This document shows, one piece after another, positions 34,001 through 43,605 of a stretch of 64,000 bases of DNA (position 1 is the stretch's first letter; the number at the start of each line of letters is the position of its first letter). Source of the DNA: Struthidea cinerea (Eukaryota; Chordata; Aves; Passeriformes; Corcoracidae); NCBI GenBank assembly GCA_013397865.1, contig VZTI01004954.1:238373-302372 (forward strand), given 5' to 3'. A program made the translations under genes and the position numbers. The notes under the pieces were generated by a model. It was given only the letters and a program-made list of their open reading frames with translations. It did not search any database and was not told the DNA's origin.

Positions 34001-37000
34001 AACTTGCTAGAAACTCCTAATTTAAAAAAAGGCACATTGAAAGTAAAAAGTCCTATCAAAAATACAATTCAGGATGAAATGTGAATATTGGAATTTCTAA
34101 AGTCAACATGTAGTCTTCCTGAGACAAAGACTTAAGTAATGATACCTTCCTAACGTGAAAAGAAAAAAAACACATTCTGAACTCAATCCACTCTTCAACT
34201 GAGAAATTTTGTTTCACACAAGGGGGGTTGCAAGTTTGTGTTTCAGACTTCTGTATTTCCCAGACCTCTGCCCCTGAAATTTGGTTTTGGAGGCCCAGTG
34301 CTGGCAGCTTTTCTATGTTTTGGACCTTGCTGCCCTGAAACCACTTCTGTGCTGCCCAAATAAAAAGCGAGGGCAGCAGAAAGAAGGAAATCCTACAGAC
34401 TCCTGCTTGCAGTAGGTTCAGTGAGGAACTGCTGAGCAACTGTTGGCAACCTTTTCCTTCTGTCGAGTGTTCATTACCACAGCCTCTAAGTGCTGATGCT
34501 ACAGGCCTTGGCAAGAAGGAACAAGGGCCCTTGAGGAAAGATAAATTGCTTTGGGATCATCTTTTATGTGGCAGCCCAATTACAGAAATGTGCCTGGGGA
34601 GGGACTGTGTTGGTGATCTGTGGGAACCAGGCACAGCTGTCCCCAGGGTCCCACAGGGCTGCAGAGCTGTTAACACAGGACTAGGAACTATTAACATATC
34701 AGAACACAAGTCCTGATACACCTTGGCAAGTTCAAATACTTTTTCAGAGCCATCCTCGGGATGTCATTTCATTTCTTTGGCCAAGCTCCTCAAGGCACTT
34801 AGGTTTCTCAGTCCATGCATAAATTCCTTTCCTCCAGACTTTCTTTTCTTCAGGTAGGAATTTATCAGGGTCAGGAGTATCTCCTACAAGACACATTGGC
34901 TCCTTGATTTTGAGTGCTGAGCTGTTGTAATATCAGTAACTTTATTGTTATATTTTATAAGGCGCTGTCTCTGTTCTGACAGTCTTGAGTGGAGCAGGCA
35001 CGTACGTGGGACAGAGGTTTTGCCATTAACTCAGTGGCATTAGTAAAGTAAAGGGCCTAGGAAATAAAAACCTTCTGGAGAAGCTGTTCCAGCCCATCCC
35101 CGCACAGTCCCTGCGGTATCAGACCCAAATACACACGGCCACACTCCCATCTAGTGGCTGCCGCACACACAGGAACTCACACCCTGCCGGGCCGCCGGCA
35201 GAGGCTTAGGTTGGTTATCAGGAAGAATTTCTACACCCAAAGGGTTCTCAAGCCCTGGCACAGGGAGTCACCAAGCCCAGAGAGATTTAAAGGATGTGTA
35301 GATGGGGCACTTGGGGACATGTGGCCTTGGCAGTGCTGGCCTTGATGGTCTTAATCTTTTTTCAACCTAAATGATTCTGTGATTCTGTGTAATGAGTAGG
35401 GAAGGTCTCTTTGAGAGAAGATCCAAGCTGGTCCCCCAGTCCTGTTTATTCAGTATTCACAAGGCCTGGGAACAGCAGCCTCGTTAGCAAAGACAGTGAC
35501 TCACAACTCCCAGCAGCCATTCTGGGCTGAACTGGCTGGGGCTCTCCTTGGCCTCGGCTGGCAACCCCAGCCCCCCAGAACTCTCCTGCTGAGAGGCCCC
35601 AGGGTTCCACCAGGGCACCAACCTGGACCAGAAAGCCAAGCTTGAGGTGGCCTGGGGTGGGGAGATACTGCACAGAGACAGTTAGAGGTGTGGGAAGGAT
35701 GAGAAGGTGCTGGGAGGTCTCTGAGTGGCAGCAGCCCCTCAATTCTGGCACTTTCTGATGCTCAAGGCAATGGCATATCCTCTTGGAAGGTTTTGGGTCT
35801 ATCCTGGTGCTGTTGATACAACCTTTCAGGGGCACAGGAGGCAAGGAGCAAACCCTGATGAGTCTGGCTCTTGTTAGGCTACTGTTCGTAACACATTGGG
35901 TGCCTTCACTGGAATCTGTCAAAGCAGACACTGATCTGCCTTGCTGTCCTCATCCAACCTCCTTTGTTCCCTCGATCAGTTTGTGCAGCTGGGATTCTGA
36001 TCTGGAGAGTCCTCTTTGTAACCTCTGTGAGGGACACGAGAGGTGTTGATCTGCTTAGCTTCAATCTCTCTTTGAATGGACAGGAGATAATCTCTTTAGA
36101 ACAAGTAGGGCAGTGGAGGGGTGGGGCATGTGCTGAGCTAGGAAAGAAAACCTTAAAAATATCTTTTTTTAATGTGCTTCTCTATTTCTTGGAAAATGAA
36201 CCTCCACGGTGTGATTGGATTAAAGTTAATATAAAGCAATCTGTTAAAAGGCTGTATACAAAGACCCTGGTCTGTCTGGAGACGAGGCTTCTCTGCACCC
36301 TGAGCAGTTTAAAAGAGGTCTTAGACCTGAGCTGGTCCTTCCCTGGCCCTGGGGAGCTGCCCATTGCCTGCACAGTGCTGTGGGCACGCTTTGCCGTGGC
36401 AGTGATAATACCACAGCAGTGCAGGTGGGCTTTTAGAGGTGTCAGTCTGAATCACATAGAACTGGCCTTGCCATCATGATTAGAATATCAGCTGGGATTT
36501 TAACCATTTCAAAAAGATAATTCTTCAAGGGTTTTAACCTCTTTTTCTGCTGCTGTTTCAAGGCTGGGATGAGGTCTGAGCTAAGAAGAGGAAAATGGGA
36601 CATGCTGTGGAATGGAGGAAGCCTGTAACTCATGTTTGGTGACCCTGCAGTCGGAGACACAGCAGAGATGAGGGACAGGACTGACTGTCACCACTTTCAG
36701 GGACCCCAGCAGCAGCACCTGCCACCACAGCAGTAACCAGCTTGGCACAAGAAAAGTAGATATGGCAGGACCAAAACATGAGATGTTTGTGCTTGCCAGC
36801 CACGTGATCAGAAGGGACACATCCCACCATCACAGAGCTCCCCTCACCAGACACCATCTGTGATGCTCAGCTGCATCCCAAGGGTGAGTTGCTGACCCTA
36901 AAATACTGATTGTATTCCCAGTTAAACCACTCAGGGCTGTGAGCCCAAGGCCCTCTGGTGTGGAGCATCCACTCACCTTCTGCCAGGGGGTCCAGGGTGT

Positions 37001-39899
37001 AGATCATGAGCTGGACGATGGTGCCGCGCATCTGAGAGTTGTGCAGGGAGGCCGAGCTGCTGCCCCGCTGCAAGGCTGACCCAGGCTGTGGGAAGGCACA
37101 AAGCCAGTCAGTTCCAGCTTCCTTGTCCACTACATCAGACAGGGCCTCTCCAGACCATAGGGCAGCAATTCAACAGCAGCAGAGGAATGAGCTGTTCAGT
37201 GTTTGCTATGAGGAACGACAGATCCTGCCAGACTCTGCTATAAGAGCCCAGGAGGAAATTTGGCCACAAAACCAGGTAAGAAGACTCACTTTCTGAATTT
37301 CTGTATGCCTGTTTATAGCAGAGAATGAACAGCACTCTTCTAGTTAAATCCATCTGGGAAGCCTGAGCTGTCTCTTAAATTTTATAAAAATTCTTTTAAA
37401 GACAGGCCTCAGCCAGGTGTCCTCTTAAGCAAACTGTGGCCATTGTGCCTGGTATGATACAGGCTTTAGTCCAGGTTTCTTGACACCTTTATTCATGCCC
37501 TGACATGGGGAGAGATTCAAAATACAATGACTTCAGATCCCTGTAAAGTTGCTTAGACCTACCTGCAGCTTCCTCACATCTGGTGGCTTCATTGTCCCAT
37601 CATCTGCAACTGCCCTGGCGCTTGTCTGCAAGCAACGAAGAACAGAAATGACCAATCACCTCTCCTGCTTCAGGATCTAATGATCCTTTAGGCTGCTGCC
37701 TGTGAGGAAGGGGCACAATGTCCATGGATGCTACTGAAAGAGCCAAAGCCATGGGCCTCCTTAAAACCACTGGCTTCTGAGAAAAACAGGATCCTACCTA
37801 CAGCTCCCCAGTGAGGATGCAGGCACCTGGGGGCAGACTCACAACCGATTCCTGTAGCTACAGTCAGACCCAGACTTCATCCCCAAACATCTGTATCCTT
37901 ACTCATTTTCCAGCAGAGTGAAGGTGCAAAGGGGGATTTTTTTACAGTGATTAGCATTACTTTCCATCATTTATAATTTCTGTGCTTTAGTTTTCCCAAG
38001 AAATAGGTTCAGCAGCTCTCTGTCATGCTACTAAACATTAATGAGAGTTCTCTGTAAACTTCAAGTGCAGGGCTGGATTCAATTTGTGATGCTTGGTGAT
38101 GTCCACAGCAATGTGAGTGTGTCACTGCAGTTTTCTTGCACGTGTATCCCACTGGAATGTAACACAGGAGCTTTCAGGACTCCCAGCCATGAGCACTGGC
38201 TGAACAACAAACCAGAAGCAGGCAAGAGAAGCCGTTTCTTGATTATGCACCACTTCAACTATCCTCACTTTCCTTATCTGCTTCCTTCCTTTCCTTAAAT
38301 GATGTGGAGTGCCAGGATCAGAAGGCAAAGCAAGCTCGAGGGCCAGGGACACATCTGACTAGCAGAGCATGCAGTGCCAGGGGACAGTTTGAAATCGGGT
38401 GGCATGGAATTGGGTTTGGGCACTTCAATCTGGTTGCCAAATGCTGCCCAGGAGAGCTGGCAGTGGTTGCTAAAGGCTGCCAGCCTCTCTGTGCTGCTGA
38501 TCAGGTAACGAGTGATATCACCAGCATCCCAGCAACACATCTGGCTTCAGAGAGGGAAAAGAGAATTTTCCTCCAACATCCCTCAGTTGCAAGAGGCTGG
38601 GACAGAAGCCTTTTCTCCCCTGTTTACCAGAATTGTCCAATCTTATTCCCAGACCAAGAATGTGTTCCTGCAAGTGTTCTGAAACTTCTTTACAACAACC
38701 AAGTAAGCAAAATTCCACACGTCTTTGAAAGTGCATAAGCAACCACAACTGAGACCTTTAGTAATTGCACAAGTAGAACTCCCTGTTAGTGAAGTTCTCC
38801 AATTTCTTAGAATCTCTACCTAGTTTGCATTTCCCTCATTTTAAAACCGTAATTATTGACCAGTACCTGTATTCTGAGGTTCAAATATGTGCTTTGTGAA
38901 GGAGATGCAGTTTTTCTTTGTGGTTTACCCTAGAAAAAGTTACTTCCAACTTGCCCTCTGAACTCTAAGGACACCAACCTTCTGCATATGCTCTGCTGAT
39001 GCTGCCTGCACAGCATTTGGCTTCTTGTTGAGCTCCTGCTTCACCCATTGCTCTAGGAACACGTTCTGTTTCATGGTGAACACGTATGTGGCATAGGCAG
39101 TCAGTAAAAGGAGGCTTTCCCACCAATCAATGACACTGTCTAGGAAAAACAGGATGAGCATCAGTAAGTCTACAATGTAGAATGAGATGTCTCTAAATAA
39201 GGGCCACCATGTCAGGTGGAGTATCTCCCTTGAGAAGAGGGCACAGGTGCCAATGACAAAGAGGATATTAAACACTGCTGAGCCCACAATGGTACCGATG
39301 CCGACATTGCTGTGTGAGATGAAGACACCTATGAGAGAGGTGAAGAGTTCTGGTGCTGATCCACCTGCTGCCATGAAGGTGGCTCCAGCCACATCTTCAG
39401 AGATCTGTAACTTCTCAGTGATCACTCCCAAAGCAGGGACAAAATACTCATCACACACTATGGCCAAGGCCACAAAAACATACATTATGCCAAAGATGTG
39501 AAGCACAACCCACCCTTGCCTGCGTTCTTCCAAACTGAATAGGTCCTGGGGATATTCTCCTTTGGACTCATAGGGTGGCTTTTCATCTGGGGAGCTTTCA
39601 CTGGCATTTTCTTGCTGTGGTGTCGTACCCACTGCTGTAGTGACTGGCACAGCTGGCTCAGGATCCACATAGATACAGTGCCTTATTTTGGGCGCTGTGG
39701 CATTGCCTCTTACAGCAGTCTTGTTGCTGGAGAGGTCCCTGGAGGTCACTTTGACAGGGTCTGTGGGTTGGGGGACTCTGTGTGATGCTGGAAGGGCAGA
39801 GGGGCTGAACTGGAGCTGGTAGAAAGAGAGGACCAACACTATGGCAAGCAAGAAAAGGATTCGGTTCCTCCGTAGCTGCCTCCTCTGTGGTAAATGCAT
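26079..39899 (-). CDS. SLC24A1: SLC24A1 (NCKX1), rod photoreceptor Na+/Ca2+,K+ exchanger, complete
   Basis: Plasma-membrane exchanger that extrudes Ca2+ and K+ in return for Na+; in vertebrate rods it works beside the cGMP-gated channel in the outer segment (family knowledge). Coding exons in transcript order: 39899-38979, 37625-37563, 37085-36977, 31114-31037, 29357-29326, 28637-28437, 28069-27980, 27130-26964, 26328-26079 (TGA). Lengths 921, 63, 109, 78, 32, 201, 90, 167 and 250 sum to 1911 nt, exactly 637 codons including the stop. Both alpha repeats are intact: VAGATFMAAGGSAPELFTSL in exon 1 and LTILAAGTSIPDLITSVIV in exon 8. Paralog choice: the C-terminal wording (KWKMNKLLG, then SVMLEDKIISCPVSV) and the synteny with DENND4A and INTS14 point to NCKX1, not NCKX2-5. 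The 636 residues are far fewer than the mammalian NCKX1 (about 1100) because the long extracellular and cytosolic repeat regions are short here. Confidence 0.95.
28437..28637 (-). CDS. SLC24A1: SLC24A1 exon 6, acidic loop and next membrane span
   Basis: 67 codons. An acidic, serine-rich run (SDDSSSESQEDSDGDSTEGD) is the short avian counterpart of the Glu-rich repeat region of mammalian NCKX1. It is followed by the conserved EPLSLEWPE and the start of the second membrane cluster, AIYLFLFPIVFPLW. Confidence 0.9.
29326..29357 (-). CDS. SLC24A1: SLC24A1 exon 5, 32-nt microexon
   Basis: Strong acceptor (GCTTTTTGCAG) and donor (CAG|GTAACT) enclose 32 nt that encode (G)EEKKALSTVQ. The length is not a multiple of three, but it enters in phase 1 and leaves in phase 0, exactly bridging exon 4 (PG) and exon 6 (PPSSNDTSDD). 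Without it the downstream frame would break, which is good evidence that it is real. Confidence 0.82.
30325..30575 (+). repeat. CR1-type LINE 3' fragment (plus orientation)
   Basis: About 250 bp with the CR1 3' consensus features: AGGTTAAATGTTAGGAAAAA, GGCCCTGGCACAGGGTGCC, CCCATGGCAGGGGGTGGAAC, AAGGTCCCTTCCAACCC and the tail ATTCTGTGATTCT. It lies in an SLC24A1 intron between the microexon (29357) and exon 4 (31037), antisense to the gene. Confidence 0.9.
31037..31114 (-). CDS. SLC24A1: SLC24A1 exon 4, cytosolic loop
   Basis: 78-nt exon encoding AKFKDRVDILSNMAKAETLE and GQGSQPG, a conserved NCKX1 loop peptide. It begins by completing an Ala codon from exon 3 and ends with one base that joins the microexon. 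The flanking introns carry CR1 copies in opposite orientation. Skipping it keeps the frame (78 = 26 codons). Confidence 0.88.
32440..32652 (-). repeat. CR1-type LINE 3' fragment (minus orientation)
   Basis: Same CR1 3' module as the copy at 30.3 kb but inverted: on plus it reads GGTTGGGGTTGGAAAGGACC, CTGCCATGGGCAGAGACACC and so on to AACCTAAAT. It lies in the SLC24A1 intron between exons 3 and 4. By eye it is roughly 80 percent similar to the 30.3-kb copy over about 200 bp. Confidence 0.9.
35200..35391 (+). repeat. CR1-type LINE 3' fragment (plus orientation)
   Basis: AGGTTGGTTATCAGGAAGAATTTC, GCCCTGGCACAGGGAGTC, GCACTTGGGGACATG, GGCCTTGATGGTCTTAATC and the tail GATTCTGTGATTCTGTG. It lies in the large SLC24A1 intron between exons 3 and 4. 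It belongs to a different CR1 subgroup from the two copies above, since it has the GGGGCACTTGGGGACATG version. Confidence 0.85.
36977..37625 (-). CDS. SLC24A1: SLC24A1 exons 2-3, cytosolic loop
   Basis: Exon 2 (37625-37563, 63 nt) encodes TSARAVADDGTMKPPDVRKL plus Q; exon 3 (37085-36977, 109 nt) encodes SSSASLHNSQMRGTIVQLM and ends YTLDPLAE. The phrase KPPDV and the SASLHNS...M(R)xTI stretch correspond to the large cytosolic loop of NCKX1. Both are bounded by canonical splice sites; exon 2 is a multiple of three in phase 0. Confidence 0.88.
37626..38978 (-). other. SLC24A1 intron between coding exons 1 and 2
   Basis: 1.35 kb between the exon 1 donor (CAGAAG|GTTGGT) and the exon 2 acceptor (CGTTGCTTGCAG). 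The 144-codon plus-strand open frame at 38304-38738 has no recognisable features. No repeat seen. Confidence 0.7.
38979..39899 (-). CDS. SLC24A1: SLC24A1 exon 1 (coding): signal, ectodomain, alpha-1 repeat
   Basis: 307 codons. Residues about 14-29 are a hydrophobic signal or signal-anchor (ILFLLAIVLVLSFYQL) after an Arg-rich start. Residues 30-128 form an extracellular loop with three N-glycosylation sequons (NKT at 60, NAT at 66, NAS at 98, approximate). TM1 is at about 131-150, alpha-1 repeat at about 168-212 with the conserved acidic residue in GGSAPELF and GTIVGSAVFN, then further membrane spans to about 275. The start ATG at 39899-39897 has G at -3. The AG four bases upstream (CTTTAG|GAAATG) could be an acceptor for a non-coding leader exon, so the 5'UTR is unresolved. 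Confidence 0.93.
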
Positions 39900-42350
39900 T
39901 TCCTAAAGGTTCAAAACTCAGAACTCAGTGTCCAGAAGCCACTGAAGACTTCACTTGGTCAGCAGTTTGCTGATCTGGAGCATCAGGATTGGAACTGCAT
40001 GGCACAAAATGGGGAATCCTGCAAAAGAAAATCTGGTGTGAAAAACAAAGTACTGCAACTTTCCACCATTTGGGCAGCAAGACTTCACTGACTGCTTTTC
40101 TATTATTCAATAAAAAGAAATGAACTTAAGTGAGTAAAGAGACCTAGATCCAGGTTTCAGTCCATTTTTTTATATATGACTGTAGGCTATGCTGATTAAT
40201 AGTCATAGGCTTGGCTTAATAGAGGGAAGTTGGCTGAGACAGTCCAATCCAAGCTGAATTCTGATCCCAGCAAATGCCCATATCCAGGAGCTGTTAAGGA
40301 TTGTGCTTTTACTGCAGTCCTGGTGTTATTCTGTAATATTATTAACTGGGTCAGTGTTCTGCAGGAGGAGAAGATACGGCTTCTGTCAAGGAACCAGCTT
40401 TAAATTGCTAGAAATGATGCTCTGAAGACAAGACCAAGCTGTTCAAAACTCCCTCCTAAACCAGTTATTCACCAAAATAACCTCAGCAGGAGGATGGAAA
40501 CTGGTTTAGAGTTCCCAGAGATGCTGCTCCGTGGCTTTCCAGCCTTTCAATCCCCAGGAAACCATCCAAGGAAGAGTGAGTTTTTTCCTTCAGTTTGAGC
40601 AGAGCACAAGGAAGATGTGGTTCTAGTAAAACTGGGGGTGCTGAGCAGCTATTTGTTTCTATGACTACATCTTTTCAGGACTTTCTGTAGAAATCAGAAC
40701 TGGCAAAGTGGAATTGTAATCATACTTTTTATTAGGGGGTAATTAGCATATCTTGCATAATTATGTGAACAGCATTTAGAAAGGGAGAGAAATTGTAAAT
40801 GCCAGAGTGACAGTGCATGCAGCTGTGACAGCATGGAGACAGGGGTTTGGGGCTGGACAGAATTTACCCTTCAGCACTGCTCGAATGTTTTACCTTAAAT
40901 GGGCATTCTTCATGGGTTATTTTTTTCCCCAGAGTGGGCATGTTACATTATTCTTTAGCTGGATGTGAATCATAATTTCCTAAAACATTCTCAGATAAGC
41001 TCTTCGTGCAAGTTATCACACACTTACCCTCTTGCATAACACCCAGGGAAGTTATCAGCCTAAATTTCTTGCAAAACAGGCAACGTTAATTTAAATAGTT
41101 GGGAGGATCACTAAGGCAACAGTAATAGAGGGTCATGGGAGTACCTAGATAAACAGATGAAACAAGCTTTGCTTTTCATATGTAAAAAGAACATAAACAT
41201 GCATGTGGCAGAACTTCACAATAGGTATAACAAATTGCACATTACGAGAAAATCACTCTCCCTAACAAAGATAGGAGAGTTAAAAGGATGGCACAGAGAG
41301 AACACAGATGTATGCACACACTCCTATTTAAACACTGGTTTTACTTCTCCTCTCCAAAATGAGCTGCTGAAAAGACTTTTTGCAAACAGAAAGACATCCG
41401 AAGCTAGGGTCAGTTCTAAGAGCTCTCCAACCTTTCACAATTCCTGACCAAAGGAATTGTTTCTCTAGTCTTGTAAGTCTAGGTCAGCTCCTGATAAACT
41501 CCTGTCTCAGTCACACAAGATCCAATGCAATCAAACCTCCCCAGCCTACCTTCCAAAGGTTTTTCCAGGAGGAAGGGGAATTCCAGGGGTTGGGTGTAGT
41601 GCTGGAAACTTCTTTGGTACCGAACAGCCAGATGGGAGATGCTGTTGCAGAGAGACGCAGGTGAAAATGATCCCATTTTCACAATGTCTCCTCTGCTGGT
41701 AGAGTCCTAAAACAAGAGCAGGTCAGGTGTGAAGGACATGTTAGTGGGGGAATAGCCAATCCAATTTAATACCCACAGCCCCTAAGAAGATTAAATAGTA
41801 TTGTATAGATTTGGGTCTATCTCTGAAGCCAATACCTTTGTCTGCTACCACAGGTTATTCTCAATGTGAGGGCAGGTGATTATCCCCTTCACAAACTACT
41901 GGATTGAAGCAGTAGCCATGGACAGGGATCACCCTCACGGCACCGGCAGGGGGTAAATCACGCATATAAACACTTTTAAACAAGGCACACGGAGCTGCAT
42001 TTTGAAGCATCTCCTTTGGCTGACAGGCCAGATGCCAGACAAGCAGCTCTGCTGGCCTTTGCCACAGTATGTATTTACTTTGCAATGCCAGAGGGAGGTT
42101 TAAAACTCATTGTCTCCTGGAAAAATTCCTCAGGCCCTGTGCCAGGAGCACCGAGGCAGAGGGAGGGAGCAGGGACCTGCTGGGCACAGCAACCTGGGGA
42201 TGGTGCTCGTGACTCTTCTGTGGCACTGATATGGTGCAGCTCCACAGGGTAAGAATCAACAACATCCCTGGCCAAAGATTTAACAGCCACAACAATCTAA
42301 TAATCAGATTTATCACAGGGGAATTAGAAAATTATGATTTGATTTGGGTC
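39900..42350. other. Divergent SLC24A1-INTS14 spacer, SLC24A1 side
   Basis: Non-coding sequence upstream of the SLC24A1 start. It must contain the SLC24A1 leader exon and promoter, but I could not locate a convincing TATA box, CpG island or perfect OTX/CRX core (TAATCC) near the start. No repeat recognised in this part. Confidence 0.5.
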
Positions 42351-42356
42351 CTTCAT

Positions 42357-42834
42357 GCCAAGAGGGACACTGAGAGGCTGGAGCATGTCCAGGGATGGAA
42401 ATGGAGCTGGGGAAGGAGCTGGAGCACCAGGAGCAGCTGAGGGAGCTGGGGGTGGGGGGCTCGGCCTGGAGAAAAGGAGGCTCAGGGGGAACCTTGTGGC
42501 CCTGCACAACTCCCTGATGGGAGGCGGCAGCCGGGGAGGGGTCGGGCTCTGCTCCCAGGGAACAGGGACAGGACAAGAGGAAATGGCCTCAAGTTGCACC
42601 AGGGGAGGTTTAGGTTGGATATTAGGGAAAATTTCTTCACTGAAAGGCTTGTCCAGCATTGGAACAGGCTGCCCAGGGCAGTGGTGGAGTCCCCATCCCT
42701 GGAGGGATTTAAAAGCTGTACGGATGTGGCACTTGGGGACATGGCTTATGGTGGCCTTGGCAGTGCTGGGGGAATAGTAGGACTTGATGATCTTGGAGGG
42801 CTTTTCCAGCTAAACTATTTCGTGGCTCTATGAT
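42357..42834 (+). repeat. CR1-type LINE 3' copy, longest in window
   Basis: About 480 bp. The 5' part is a relic of the C-terminal ORF2 region (CACTGAGAGGCTGGAGCATG, GCCTGGAGAAAAGGAGGCTC, GGCCCTGCACAACTCCCTGA). The 3' part is the usual UTR module (GGGGAGGTTTAGGTTGGATA, CCATCCCTGGAGGGATTTAA, GGCACTTGGGGACATGG, GGACTTGATGATCTTGGAGG) ending GGCTCTATGAT. The ORF2 relic is disrupted. It sits 0.2-0.3 kb upstream of the INTS14 CpG promoter. Confidence 0.9.
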
Positions 42835-43059
42835 AATTTTAAAGCAAACTGTTGTCTGAACACACAATTTCGGGAATACATCAGTTTTGAACTGGAGTTT
42901 ATTGCCTCTCGCCCCACCTCACTCCCACACGTATAGAACCGGGAGAAGGAGCCGCACTGCTCAGCCGGGATGCTTATCCATAAACCCTTCTCCACGCATA
43001 GCGGTTTATTTTATGTGGGCACCACATTCCCACAGCATGGACATCCAACATTCCCGCTT

Positions 43060-43605
43060 CCCGTGCGGTGTCAGCCCTCATGGGCTGCGTGAGGCGCGGC
43101 CCTTCCCGCTCGGGCCGCGCGTTGCGGGGGGACGCTTTCCGTGACGGACGCATGGCGGCGCGCCGGGCCGGGTTGTGCAACAGCATTTCCCTTCCGCCGC
43201 CCTCCTCCTTGCCCGCTGCCGCCGCACAGTCCGGGCCGTCCCGGGAGCGCTCCGGGGAGAGGCCCCGCTGCGGGCGAAGGGTTGTAGGGAGGGCTGGATC
43301 CCTGCCGGGCCGCCCTCGGAGCGGCGGGGCTGCGCCCTTTCCCCAGCGAGGCTCAGCTCCTGCCGTCTCCAGGCCTTGCTCTGTACCCGGCTGGAAATGC
43401 TGCGTGGGGTTCACCGTGCATTCACTTAATCTGTGCTCAGTCCCACGTTTTGAGGGGGAAAAGGGTAATTGTCGCTTCTCCACGGGGTGAGCGTGAAGTG
43501 GCTCCACAACTACATCTTTGGTAATGATTTGTGCCTTTTCCTCCCGCTGCAGGCAGGTGATCCCGGCTGATCCCGTCTGTGAGGGCGGCGGAGGAGCAGC
43601 TCGCC
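43060..43605 (+). promoter_or_regulatory. INTS14: CpG-rich promoter and 5'UTR of INTS14
   Basis: The only strongly GC- and CpG-rich block in the window, TATA-less, ending at the INTS14 start codon. It contains a YY1-type ATGGCGGC (43152-43159), a palindromic TTGTGCAA C/EBP-like site (43173-43180) and repeated GCCGCC/CGGCGG. A likely leader exon ends at the donor ACGGG|GTGAGC (43486/43487). The second exon begins after the acceptor CTCCCGCTGCAG at 43553, giving a 53-base 5'UTR portion before the ATG. Housekeeping-type promoter; the exact TSS is not determinable by eye. Confidence 0.7.

Larger units (their letters stand above)
31115..36976 (-). other. Large SLC24A1 intron (exon 3 to exon 4)
   Basis: 5.9 kb between splice sites. 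Apart from the two CR1 fragments I see only unique sequence with chance open frames, including a 161-codon one at 35446-35931 on minus and a 171-codon one at 35964-36479 on plus. None shows a known domain or splice-phase continuity with neighbours. Confidence 0.7.

Noticed and set aside
35446..36479. Long open frames on both strands in the large SLC24A1 intron
   Set aside because: No domain, no splice-phase link to SLC24A1 exons and the known exons already give a closed frame.
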